Origin: CALZJC01 sp041574955
GTDB taxonomy: Bacteria; Acidobacteriota; Thermoanaerobaculia; Multivoradales; JAHEKO01
Direction: 5' to 3'
Length of the DNA stretch: 28,975 bases
NCBI GenBank assembly: GCA_041574955.1
Contig: JBFGNS010000036.1
Location: 1 to 28,975, forward strand
Both the position numbers and the translations under genes were made by a program. The notes below the pieces were generated by a model. That model was given only the letters and a program-made list of their open reading frames with translations. It was not told the origin of the DNA and ran no database searches. Position 1 is the stretch's first letter. Each line of letters begins with the position of its first letter. Shown here piece by piece: positions 6,615 to 14,410 of this stretch.

Positions 6615-8051
6615 TCAGCCGGCGAGACGGTCGACCACCCGTACGTACAGGGCCACGCCGTCGCGAAAGCCCGGCAGGCCCATCCGCTCGTTGGTGGTGT
6701 CGACGCGGTAGGTGTCGGTGGCGAAGATCAGGAACGGCGAGAAGCCGTACGAGGGAATGCCCGCGGCGCGGAAGAAGCGCGAGTCGGTGGAGTTCCAGGG
6801 CAGGAAGTACGGCCCGACGAGCGAGTCGGGATAGGCCTCGGAGAGGGCCGCGGCCAGCTCCAGGAAGGCGGGGTGGTCGAGCGGGCTGCCGTCGGCGGTG
6901 CCGTGCGCCGGCCCGACGGTCACCGCCAGCCCGTGGACCAGCGAGGCCGGTAGCTGCTCGGCCAGCACGTCGGCGAGGCGGGCTCCGGGCAGCAGCCGGA
7001 TCAGCAGCCGCATGCGGAAGCCGCCGCCGGGATCGGCCTCGACCGGCTTGGCCACCACCTCGTTGCGCAGCATCGCGTCGAGGTAGGGCGGCAGCTGCGC
7101 CAGCCGCGCCGGTTCGTCGACGGTACGCCGCAGGTCGGCCAGCAGCTCACGGTACCTCGGGTTGTCCCGCGACGGCGCGTAACGGGCGGCGAACGCCGCC
7201 ACCTCGGGCGTGAGCACCGGGTTGGGAGAGTCGCGGTGCTCGACCAGGTAGTCGTGCAGCTCGTCGAGCGGGGCGCGCGCCTCGGCGCACACCCAGGCCT
7301 CGGCGAACCGCTTGTGGGCGAACTCGATGCCCCAGTACTTGATCTCCTCGCGGCTCACCGGCTCGACGATGCCGCCCTCGGTGAGCACCGCCCAGAAGCG
7401 GCTGGCCAGCTCGGGGTGGTGCTCCAGCACCCAGCGGGTGCCGAGCTCGCTGCCCACCTCCTCGCTGCCGGTGGCCAGGAAGATCACCGAGCGCGCCGGG
7501 GTGCGGCCGCTGGCCGCCAGCTGCTGGAGCGCCACCAGCTGGGCGACGGCGACGCTCTTCATATCGAACACGCCGCGGCCGTACAGGTGGGGCGGATCGA
7601 TGATGCCGGAGTAGGGCGGGTGGGTCCACTCGTCGCTGTCCTCGGCGGGGTAGACGTCGATGTGGTTGTGCAGCACCAGCGCCTCGCGGCTGCGCCCTTC
7701 GAGAATCGCCCACAGGTTGGCCTGGCGCTCGCCGATCTGCTCCAAGTGGACCTCGAGCCCGGCGGCCTCGAGCTCGGCGGCCAGGAAGCGCGCGCCGTCG
7801 ACCTCGCTGCCGGTGGTCGGAGAGGTGTCGATCCGCACGTACTGCTGGAGCAGCTGGACCTCGTGCTGCTCCTCCCACTCGACCTCGGTCCACGAGCGAT
7901 CGAGCTTGAGCACGGCGATGCGGCGTGCGACCCAAGCGCCGGCCACCAGCAGGACGATCAGGCCGGCCATCGCCGCTCCGGCCATCCAGCGCACGCGCCG
8001 CCGGCGCTCGGGGCTGACGCCCCGGAACGGGCGCAGGACGCGGAACACCAT
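6615..8051 (-). CDS. Membrane-anchored M20 family metallopeptidase (PM20D1/carboxypeptidase S-like)
   Basis: The product is 478 aa. One TM helix (about 22-42) anchors a large catalytic domain, as in carboxypeptidase S. The metal site is visible as 'LHNHIDVYP' (H130, D132), 'YGRGVFDMKS' (D163) and 'ATGSEEVGSE' (E197/E198). 'NSTDSRFFRAAG' corresponds to the family's GGTDSR segment. The last metal ligand, normally His in 'HGxNER', is replaced by Asp ('VDTTNERM', D451). By family it hydrolyses peptides or N-acyl amino acids, but the substrate cannot be read from sequence. It is divergent from the glycosyltransferase at 8125 and unrelated to the pilus genes. A TAGACT box (8062-8067) lies 11 nt before the ATG, and no ribosome site is present. 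Confidence 0.85.
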   Translation of the reverse strand: MVFRVLRPFRGVSPERRRRVRWMAGAAMAGLIVLLVAGAWVARRIAVLKLDRSWTEVEWEEQHEVQLLQQYVRIDTSPTTGSEVDGARFLAAELEAAGLEVHLEQIGERQANLWAILEGRSREALVLHNHIDVYPAEDSDEWTHPPYSGIIDPPHLYGRGVFDMKSVAVAQLVALQQLAASGRTPARSVIFLATGSEEVGSELGTRWVLEHHPELASRFWAVLTEGGIVEPVSREEIKYWGIEFAHKRFAEAWVCAEARAPLDELHDYLVEHRDSPNPVLTPEVAAFAARYAPSRDNPRYRELLADLRRTVDEPARLAQLPPYLDAMLRNEVVAKPVEADPGGGFRMRLLIRLLPGARLADVLAEQLPASLVHGLAVTVGPAHGTADGSPLDHPAFLELAAALSEAYPDSLVGPYFLPWNSTDSRFFRAAGIPSYGFSPFLIFATDTYRVDTTNERMGLPGFRDGVALYVRVVDRLAG

Positions 8052-8061
8052 CGGGCCGCGG

Positions 8062-8067
8062 AGTCTA
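8062..8067 (-). promoter_or_regulatory. Possible -10 element (TAGACT) of the M20 peptidase gene
   Basis: TAGACT on the minus strand ends 11 nt before the ATG, so the message would have almost no leader. There is no clear -35 box. This 73-bp gap also serves the divergent gene at 8125, whose own TACGCT sits at 8113-8118. Confidence 0.3.
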
Positions 8068-8112
8068 GCAGCCGGGGACTTGGGGGCTCGGGCTTGCCTG
8101 GGCGTGCTGGTG

Positions 8113-8118
8113 TACGCT
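8113..8118 (+). promoter_or_regulatory. Possible -10 element (TACGCT) for a leaderless glycosyltransferase mRNA
   Basis: TACGCT ends 6 nt before the ATG at 8125, which would put the transcription start exactly on the start codon. No -35 box is recognisable, so the call rests on position and on similar spacing at other starts in the window. Confidence 0.3.
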
Positions 8119-8124
8119 GCCGCG

Positions 8125-9678
8125 ATGAGCGTGGGGCCCTCGACGAGCCGGCGCTGGCTGCTGCTCGGCGCCGCTGCGGTCTGCCTGGGCTACCTGGCGC
8201 TCGAGTGGCGGCTGACCGGCAGCGTCCTCGGCTTTCCGCTCGACGACAGCTGGATCCACCTCACTTTCGCGCGCAGCCTGGCGGCGGGTGAGGGCCTCGC
8301 CTACAGCGGCGGCAGGCTGGTCAGCGGCTCCACCGCGCCGCTGTGGACCGCCGCTCTGTCGCTGCTGATCGCGCTACCCGGGCCGGTGGCGGTGTGGCTC
8401 AAGCTGGCGGGCGTGGCGCTCTACCTGGCGGGCGGCGACGCGACCTTCCGGCTGGCCCGCCAGCTCGGCCTGGCGGCTGGCCAGTCGACCCTGGCGGCCG
8501 GCCTCGCGCTCGCCACCGGCTGGCTGGTGTGGTCGGCGCTGTCGGGTCTCGAGATCCCGCTGTTCGTGTTGCTCAGCCTGTGGGGCGTCATCCTCCACCT
8601 GCGCGAGCTGCGGCGCCCCGAACGGCCGCCGCTATCGCTGGTGGTGCTGGCGATGGGCGCCCTGGCCCGCCCCGAGGGGCTGCTGCTGGTGGCGCTCGCC
8701 GCCGGCGAGCGGCTGGTGCTCGGCCGGCGCTCGGTGGCGGCGCGGCGCGGCTTGCTGCTCGGGCTGGCGCTGGCGGCCTGCCTGCTGGTGCCGGTGGCGC
8801 TGTTCAACCTGGCGACCGGCGGCAGCCTGCTGCCCACCACCTTCGGTGCCAAGGCGGCGGGCGCGCGCAGCTGGCTGCCCAGCCTGCGCGGCCTCTACAC
8901 CGCGCTCGGCATCTTCTTTCGTGTCCAGCCCTGGCTGGTGCTGCTGGCGGCGGGCGGCGCGCTCGAGCTGATGCGTCGCGCCGGTGGCGAGCGGCGCGGC
9001 GGTCTGCTGCCTGCGCTATGGCTGTTCGGCCTGCCGCTGGCGTACGCCGCCATCAGCCCGCCCGGCGACCTGGTCGCCGGCAACTTCGGGCGCTACTTCT
9101 TCCCGCTGTTTCCTTTCCTCGCGGTTCTCGGCGTGGTGGCGCTGGCGCCGCTCGGCGAGCGGCTGGCGGCGACGGCCGGCGCCGGAGGCCGGCGGCGCGT
9201 CCTGGTTGCGTTGCTGGTCGCGGTGCTCGCGGCACCGAGCGCGCGGTCGCTGATCGAGACCGCCGGCCGTTACGCCCAGAGCGTCGACAACGTCGCTTCG
9301 AGCGACGTGCGGATGGCCCGCTGGCTGGCCGGCCGGCTGCCCGCCGAGGCGGTGCTGGCGGTCAACGACATCGGCGCCCTCGGCTACTTCCTGCCCAACC
9401 GGCTGGTCGATCTGGCCGGCATCGCCAACCCCGAGCTGGCCGGCTACATCGCGGAAGCGCCCGGCCGCGCCGAGGGCATCCGCCGGTTCCTGGCCGAGCG
9501 CCGGCCCGACTACCTGGTGGTCTTCCCGTCCTGGTTTCCCGAGCTGCTGGCGCCCGGCGGCGGCTTCGAGCCGGTCCACGCCGTCGAGATCCCGAACAAC
9601 ATCACCATGGGCGGCGACGTGCTGGCGGTCTACTCCACGCCCTGGACGCGGTACCCGCTACGTGGGCAACAACGGTGA
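8125..9678 (+). CDS. Multi-spanning GT-C type glycosyltransferase (ArnT/PMT-like)
   Basis: The product is 517 aa, with about 10 hydrophobic helices. The first loop carries 'FPLDDSWIHLTFARSLA' (D40-D41), the acidic pair that GT-C enzymes use to bind a polyprenyl-phosphate sugar donor. 'NFGRYFFPLFPFLAVLG' is a typical late helix. A soluble periplasmic C-terminal region ends the protein ('YLVVFPSWFPELLAPG'). It should transfer a sugar from a lipid carrier to an envelope target on the periplasmic face, but donor and acceptor are unknown. ATG 8125 was chosen because the longer open frame runs through the divergent promoter. The stop lies inside the first copy of a 13-bp tandem repeat. Confidence 0.75.
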   Translation: MSVGPSTSRRWLLLGAAAVCLGYLALEWRLTGSVLGFPLDDSWIHLTFARSLAAGEGLAYSGGRLVSGSTAPLWTAALSLLIALPGPVAVWLKLAGVALYLAGGDATFRLARQLGLAAGQSTLAAGLALATGWLVWSALSGLEIPLFVLLSLWGVILHLRELRRPERPPLSLVVLAMGALARPEGLLLVALAAGERLVLGRRSVAARRGLLLGLALAACLLVPVALFNLATGGSLLPTTFGAKAAGARSWLPSLRGLYTALGIFFRVQPWLVLLAAGGALELMRRAGGERRGGLLPALWLFGLPLAYAAISPPGDLVAGNFGRYFFPLFPFLAVLGVVALAPLGERLAATAGAGGRRRVLVALLVAVLAAPSARSLIETAGRYAQSVDNVASSDVRMARWLAGRLPAEAVLAVNDIGALGYFLPNRLVDLAGIANPELAGYIAEAPGRAEGIRRFLAERRPDYLVVFPSWFPELLAPGGGFEPVHAVEIPNNITMGGDVLAVYSTPWTRYPLRGQQR

Positions 9679-9693
9679 CAAACAACGGTGACA
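9668..9693. repeat. 13-bp perfect tandem duplication
   Basis: AACAACGGTGACA occurs twice back to back (9668-9680 and 9681-9693). The first copy contains the stop codon of the glycosyltransferase gene, and the second forms the start of the large inverted repeat that follows. Confidence 0.9.
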
Positions 9694-9760
9694 GGATACT
9701 CGGGCTTATCGTGCTGCTGCTTTGAGACAGTGGTGCCCCGAGTATCCTGTCACCGCCGTT
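9681..9760. repeat. 80-bp inverted-repeat element between convergent genes (REP/MITE-like)
   Basis: Arms of 24 bp (9681-9704 and 9737-9760) are complementary at 22 positions. The inner 18 bp, GGTGACAGGATACTCGGG, match perfectly around a 32-nt loop. The element is less GC-rich than its surroundings and fills the gap between two converging operons. It could act as a bidirectional transcription block, but it lacks a T-run and its loop is long for a terminator. The shape fits a REP/BIME or a small non-autonomous transposon relic. No transposase gene is present. Confidence 0.75.
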
Positions 9761-9791
9761 TCGCGCCGCCCTTTTCGTCATCGTCGTTTCG

Positions 9792-11345
9792 TCAGCGCTG
9801 TTCGCCAGCCACCGCCTGCGGCGGTTCGGCCTCGCCCAGCAGCACCAGGTGGTTGGCGGGGGCGTAGGCGTCGGTGAGCCGCACCGCGTCGCCGGCGTCG
9901 AGCTCGACCTCGAGCCGGCTGGCGGCCAGCGTCGCCAGCGACGGCTCGAACCGCCAGCGGCGATCGAGCTCTCGGCCGCGCTCGATCAGCCGCTCGCGCG
10001 GCATCAGGGTTGGCGAGCTGCTGGCCAGCACCAGCGTGTTGTTCGAGCCCTTGACGCCGAACACCAGGGCGGTGCCGAACGACTCGCGGATGGTGTGGTA
10101 GATGGCGCGTGCGAACGGCGCCCTCATGTCGGCAGCCAGGTTGACGCCGAACAGGCCGCCCGGGCGCAGGTGGGCGCGCACCTCGCGGAAGAACTCCTCG
10201 GTGGTGAGGTGGAACGGCACCGCCAACCCGATGTAGGTGTCGCAGTAGATGTAGTCCCACTGCCGGTCGCTGCGGGTCAGGAAGCGCCGCGCGTCGCCGA
10301 CGTGCACCCGCGCCAGCGGCCCGGGCTCGAAGAAGAAGAACCGCTCGGCGATCTCCGGGATCGCCGGGTCGATGTCGACGTAGTCGGCCGACAAAGCGGG
10401 CAGGGCGCGGCGCAGGTAGCGGTCGATCGTGCCGCCGCCCATGCCCAGCACCAGCAGATGCTCGATGTCGGGGTTGAGCAGCAGCGCCGTCGCCGACCAG
10501 CGCAGGTAGGGCAGCGCCGGCTCACGGTCATCGATCTCGACCGCCGACTGCAGCGCCCGGTCGCCGCGCAGGTAGCGTGCGCCGTCGCGCTCCAGCACCT
10601 CGAGCGACTGGTAGGCGGTGACCCGCTCGTACAGCGCACCGCCGGTGGTGGGGGCGGGCGCCAGGAGCGCCGGCAGCGCGACCAGCGCCGCCAGCAGCGT
10701 GGCGGTCGTGGCCGCCTTCTCGCGGCGCAGATCGCCGGCCAGCGCCATCGCCGCGACTCCGGCGGTCGCCAGCAGCAGGAGGCTGAAGATCTGGCGCAGG
10801 CCCAGATAGGGGATCATCGCGAAGGTCGCCGCCAGCGTGCCGAACAGGCTGCCGGCGGTGGACAGCGCGAACAGCCGGCCGGCGGTGTCTCCCAGCAGCG
10901 CCAGGTCGCGCGTCGCAAGCCGGATGGCGAACGGCGAGACGGTGGCCAGCAGCACGCTCGGCGGTCCGAACAGCAGGGTGGTGGCGAGCAGCGTGCCGGC
11001 CGGCGAGTAGCCGGTGGCGGCGCCGACCGCGCCGGCCAGCCGGCGGCCGGCGAACAGCAGCAGCACCAGGCAGGCGGCGGCCAGCGCCAGCAGCCGGCCG
11101 AGCACGGCCAGCCGCGGCTGGCGGTCGGCCAGCCGGCCGCCCCAGTAGTAGCCGAGCGACAGCGCCGCCAGGAAGACGCTGATGATCGAGCCCCACACGT
11201 AGACGCTGTTGCCGAAGAACGGCGCCAGCACCCGGCTCGACAGGATCTCGAGCGCCATGATCACCGCACCGGTGGCGGTGACGATGCCGTAAAAGCGGAG
11301 TGCGGAGACCACGGTGTGCTCGAGGCCGGCGGCCGGCGGCATCAT
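9792..11345 (-). CDS. Membrane-fused spermidine-synthase-like protein
   Basis: The product is 517 aa. The N-terminal half (about 1-230) has around 7 hydrophobic helices, and the C-terminal half (about 237-500) is a polyamine-synthase/methyltransferase fold. 'LLVLGMGGGTIDRYLRR' (297-313) and 'ADYVDIDPAIPE' (320-331) are the nucleotide-binding glycine loop and acidic ribose-binding strand. The usual catalytic segment D-S/T-x-D-P is 'YCDTYIGLAVP', so one acidic residue of the aminopropyltransferase site is missing. This fusion type is common and its function is poorly known, so polyamine synthesis should not be assumed. A GTG at 11360 overlapping the previous stop (GTGA) is an alternative start. 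It is the last gene of the six-gene operon. Confidence 0.78.
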   Translation of the reverse strand: MMPPAAGLEHTVVSALRFYGIVTATGAVIMALEILSSRVLAPFFGNSVYVWGSIISVFLAALSLGYYWGGRLADRQPRLAVLGRLLALAAACLVLLLFAGRRLAGAVGAATGYSPAGTLLATTLLFGPPSVLLATVSPFAIRLATRDLALLGDTAGRLFALSTAGSLFGTLAATFAMIPYLGLRQIFSLLLLATAGVAAMALAGDLRREKAATTATLLAALVALPALLAPAPTTGGALYERVTAYQSLEVLERDGARYLRGDRALQSAVEIDDREPALPYLRWSATALLLNPDIEHLLVLGMGGGTIDRYLRRALPALSADYVDIDPAIPEIAERFFFFEPGPLARVHVGDARRFLTRSDRQWDYIYCDTYIGLAVPFHLTTEEFFREVRAHLRPGGLFGVNLAADMRAPFARAIYHTIRESFGTALVFGVKGSNNTLVLASSSPTLMPRERLIERGRELDRRWRFEPSLATLAASRLEVELDAGDAVRLTDAYAPANHLVLLGEAEPPQAVAGEQR

Positions 11346-11356
11346 ACTGCCGGTCG

Positions 11357-13327
11357 TCACGGCAGCGGCGGCGGGTAGTAGCCTCGCCGCCACTGCGCGT
11401 TCTGGTAGTAGGTCAGCTGGCGGCCGAGAAACTCGCGCAGCGCGCCGTCGAGCTCGGCGGCCCGCTCGGCCGCGTCCTGCCGCGGCCGCAGCTCGCCGGG
11501 GTCCGTCGGCAGGTGGAACAGCCGGCTCTCGCCGCGCTCCCAGTTGAGCAGGTACTTCCAGCCGTCGGCCAGCACGCCGTCCTCTTCCGTCACCCCCTGG
11601 ATGGTGAAGAACAGGCGGCGCCCGGCGGCAGAATAGCCGGGGTCGAAGATGTCGCCGCGGCCCTGGAAGTTGCCGTGGGGCGGCAGCTCGAGGCCGGCGA
11701 GCAGCGCCGGTGCCAGGTCGAGCAGGCTCACCGGTTCGTCGATCCGGCGGCCCGGCGTGCCCGGCAGGCGGACCAGCATCAGCGAGCGCAGCTGCTCTTC
11801 GTACAGGGTGGTTCCGTGGGTCGGCTGCTCGTGCTCGTAGAACGCCTCGCCGTGGTCCGACACCACCACCAGAACGGTGCGACGCCACTCGTCGAGACGT
11901 TCGAGCTCGGCGATCACCAGGCCGAGGTGGTGGTCGGCGTAAGCCAGGGCGTTGTAGAACCGGTTGAGCATCACCGGCACGCGGTCCGGCGGATAGCTGA
12001 AGAACGAGGCGGGGAAGTCGATCCGCCATGGCGCGAACGGCCGCGGCGCTTCGGGCGGTGCCTGGTAGGGGAAGTGGTTGGCCTGGAAGTTGAGGTAGGT
12101 GAAGAACGGCCGCCGCCCGAGGCCGCCGAGCCAGCGCCGCCAGGCGGCGACCGGCGTCTCCTCGAACACCTTGGATTCGGTGCCCTCGCCGCGGCGGCGC
12201 GCGCCGGGCCAGTCGAGCGAGTGGCGCAGCAGGCCGAGCCCCGGGGTGTCCAGGTAGGCGAGCATGTTGCCCCAGCGCTCGTTCTGGCAGGAGAACATGG
12301 CAGTGGCGTAGCCGGCCGCCGCCAGCGGATCCCAGATCAGCGTGCGCGGGTACTCGAGCCGGGTGTAATAGTCGTGGTGCGCGAACTTGCGCGGGTGCAG
12401 CGACGACAGCACCGCCATCTGCGCGTAGTCGGAGTGCGGCGAGGTGGTGTAGGCGCGGCTGAACACCAGCGACTCGGCGGCCAGCCGCTCGAGGTTGGGA
12501 GCCAGCGCCGGCGAGCCGTCGGCGAACGGCGAACGCTGCCAGGGCACCGACTCGAGCATCACCAGCACCAGGTTCAGCCGCTCCGGTGACGGCGCCGGCG
12601 CGTAGTCGACGATCGGCGGGCCCGGCGGCTCGCCGGCCGGCGGTGCGGCTCTGGATGGCTCCGCTCGTGCCGCCAGCCGGCGCGCCAGCCAGCGGCCCTC
12701 GGGCGCCAGCTGATCGGCGAACCGCTCGACGACCGGCGACGAGCTGTACAGCCCGCCGCCGCCCGCCGCCGCGACGAGGGTGATCGCCAGCCAGGCGGCG
12801 GCTCCCGGCCGCGGCGCGCGGCGTCGGCGCAGCAGGGCGTAGACCGCCGCCGCCAGCAGCAGCGTGGCGCCTGCCAGCAGCAGCAGGGCGGTCTTCTCGC
12901 CGGCCAGCGATTCGGCCACGATCTGGCGGCGCGAGTGCCAGCCGAACCACAGGTCGGCCGCCCGCAGGTGGACGCCGGTGGCCCGGTACTTGACCACCGA
13001 CGCGGTCGACAGTGCCAGCAGCGCGGCCAGCGTCGCCGCCTTCGCCAGATCCAGCCAGCGGCCGCCCAGGCGGCCGGCGGCCAGCTCCAGCAGCAGGTCG
13101 AGCCAGACCAGCAGCGCCAGCTCCACGAGCACCAGGCAGACGATCGCGGCCGCCACCGCCAGGCGCGGTGCGAGCGGCACCACGCGCGCCGGCACCTCGG
13201 TCAGCAGCAGGTGGAAGAGCAGCGCCGCCTGGACGGCGGTGGCCAGCGCCAGCGCCGGCGCCTGGGCAAAGGCCCGCTGGGCGGCGCGCTCGAGCCTGCC
13301 GCGTCCGGGCTCGGGCCGGCCGCTCAC
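11357..13327 (-). CDS. Membrane sulfatase-fold protein, LTA synthase/phosphoethanolamine transferase-like
   Basis: The product is 656 aa. Four or five N-terminal helices (about 22-195) are followed by an alkaline-phosphatase-superfamily domain (about 250-600). The metal-site candidates are 'LVMLESVPW' (E259), 'YTTSPHSDY' (Thr295 in the nucleophile position of the C/S-x-P-x-R sulfatase signature), 'NHFPYQ' (H418), 'VVVSDHGEAF' (D491, H492) and 'PTHGTTLYEE' (H504). A Thr nucleophile and Glu first ligand point to a phosphotransferase such as LtaS or EptA rather than a true sulfatase, which would need Cys or Ser converted to formylglycine. It would decorate an envelope lipid or glycan on the periplasmic side. 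It starts with GTG overlapping the glycosyltransferase stop (GTGA). Confidence 0.8.
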   Translation of the reverse strand: MSGRPEPGRGRLERAAQRAFAQAPALALATAVQAALLFHLLLTEVPARVVPLAPRLAVAAAIVCLVLVELALLVWLDLLLELAAGRLGGRWLDLAKAATLAALLALSTASVVKYRATGVHLRAADLWFGWHSRRQIVAESLAGEKTALLLLAGATLLLAAAVYALLRRRRAPRPGAAAWLAITLVAAAGGGGLYSSSPVVERFADQLAPEGRWLARRLAARAEPSRAAPPAGEPPGPPIVDYAPAPSPERLNLVLVMLESVPWQRSPFADGSPALAPNLERLAAESLVFSRAYTTSPHSDYAQMAVLSSLHPRKFAHHDYYTRLEYPRTLIWDPLAAAGYATAMFSCQNERWGNMLAYLDTPGLGLLRHSLDWPGARRRGEGTESKVFEETPVAAWRRWLGGLGRRPFFTYLNFQANHFPYQAPPEAPRPFAPWRIDFPASFFSYPPDRVPVMLNRFYNALAYADHHLGLVIAELERLDEWRRTVLVVVSDHGEAFYEHEQPTHGTTLYEEQLRSLMLVRLPGTPGRRIDEPVSLLDLAPALLAGLELPPHGNFQGRGDIFDPGYSAAGRRLFFTIQGVTEEDGVLADGWKYLLNWERGESRLFHLPTDPGELRPRQDAAERAAELDGALREFLGRQLTYYQNAQWRRGYYPPPLP

Positions 13328-14394
13328 CGCTCGGGGTCGGAAACGGCGGGCCGCGGCCGGCGCTCGTAGAGGTCGCGCTTGAGGAAGTAGAGCACCTCCT
13401 CCTGGTTGAGGCGCAGCCGCACCATCATGTCTCCGACCAGCGCGATCACCAGCGTGATCAGGGCCAGGAAGGCGAACGAGCCGCCGATGAAGCCGGCCCA
13501 GATGTGCGGCGAGAACGCCCCGCTGCGCAGGTAGTGGATCAGCAGAAAACCGAGCAGCGCCGCCCCCACCGCCGCGAACAGCGCCGCCAGCCCGGCAAAG
13601 AACGAGAACGGCCGGTAGCTGATGAAGGCGCGCAGCATGATCTGCAGCGAGCGGGCGGCGTAGCGCGGGATGCTCGACGCGATGCGCGAGCTACCGAAGC
13701 GGCGGACGCCCTCGACGCGCACCGGCACCTCGACGATGCCGAGCCCCTTGAAGATCAGGTCCAGGAAGGTCTCCTGGGTGTAGGTGAAGCCGCCGAACAG
13801 GTTCATGCGCAGCAGCGCCTCGCGCGAGAAGGCGCGGAAGCCGCACGACACGTCGTGGAACCGCTCGCCGCTCAGCAGCCAGACGATGCGCGCCACCCAG
13901 CGGTTGCCCCAGCGCTTGATCACCGGCATGCGCGGCACCAGCTCGCGCCGCAGGAAGCGCGAGGCGGTGACCATGTGGGCCTCGCCGGCGACGATCGGCG
14001 CCACCAGCTGGGCGATGTCGGCGGGGTCGAACTGGCCGTCGCCGTCGATGTTCACCACCACGTCGGCCCCCATGGCGAGCGCCGTCCTGACGCCGTTGCG
14101 GAAGGTGCGCCCGAGACCCAGGTTGACGCGATGGCTCGACACCCGCGCCCCGGCCTCGCGCGCCAGCTCGGCAGTGCGGTCGGTGGAGCCGTCGTCGAGC
14201 ACCAGCACCTCCACCGCGTCGATTCCGGGCAGCCGCCGCGGCACCCCGCGCACCACCTCGGCCACCGTGCGCTCCTCGTTGAGGCACGGCAGCATCACCA
14301 CCAGCTTGCGGCGAGCCGCCGTCGCGGGCGGGCCGTCGGCGTGCGCGAGCGCGGGCGCATCGCCGCCGTCCGGGGTGGCTGCGCGGTAGCTCAT
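13324..14394 (-). CDS. GT2 glycosyltransferase, DPM1/GtrB-like, with two C-terminal TM helices
   Basis: The product is 356 aa. The GT-A fold is shown by 'VVMLPCLNEERTVAEVV' (32-48), the nucleotide-binding 'VLDDGSTDRTAE' (65-76) and the metal-binding 'NIDGDGQFDP' (115-124). 'SCGFRAFSREAL' near residue 183 is typical of polyprenyl-phosphate mannosyl/glucosyltransferases. Two TM helices (about 264-287 and 299-325) close the protein, as in GtrB/ArnC. It should load a sugar from a nucleotide donor onto undecaprenyl phosphate, supplying the GT-C enzyme encoded just upstream. ATG 14394 leaves a 16-nt gap to that gene. ATG 14436 would overlap it and is less likely. Confidence 0.85.
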   Translation of the reverse strand: MSYRAATPDGGDAPALAHADGPPATAARRKLVVMLPCLNEERTVAEVVRGVPRRLPGIDAVEVLVLDDGSTDRTAELAREAGARVSSHRVNLGLGRTFRNGVRTALAMGADVVVNIDGDGQFDPADIAQLVAPIVAGEAHMVTASRFLRRELVPRMPVIKRWGNRWVARIVWLLSGERFHDVSCGFRAFSREALLRMNLFGGFTYTQETFLDLIFKGLGIVEVPVRVEGVRRFGSSRIASSIPRYAARSLQIMLRAFISYRPFSFFAGLAALFAAVGAALLGFLLIHYLRSGAFSPHIWAGFIGGSFAFLALITLVIALVGDMMVRLRLNQEEVLYFLKRDLYERRPRPAVSDPER

Positions 14395-14410
14395 CGGCGA
14401 GATCGTCAGG

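Noticed and set aside
9849..11378. 509-codon plus-strand open frame rich in Gln and Arg
   Set aside because: It is antisense to the membrane spermidine-synthase-like gene and has no domain or motif. It is a GC-skew shadow.
9792..12950. Single 1052-codon minus frame that could look like a fusion protein
   Set aside because: The upstream half is an out-of-frame shadow of the sulfatase-like gene. Recognisable protein begins only at about 11345.
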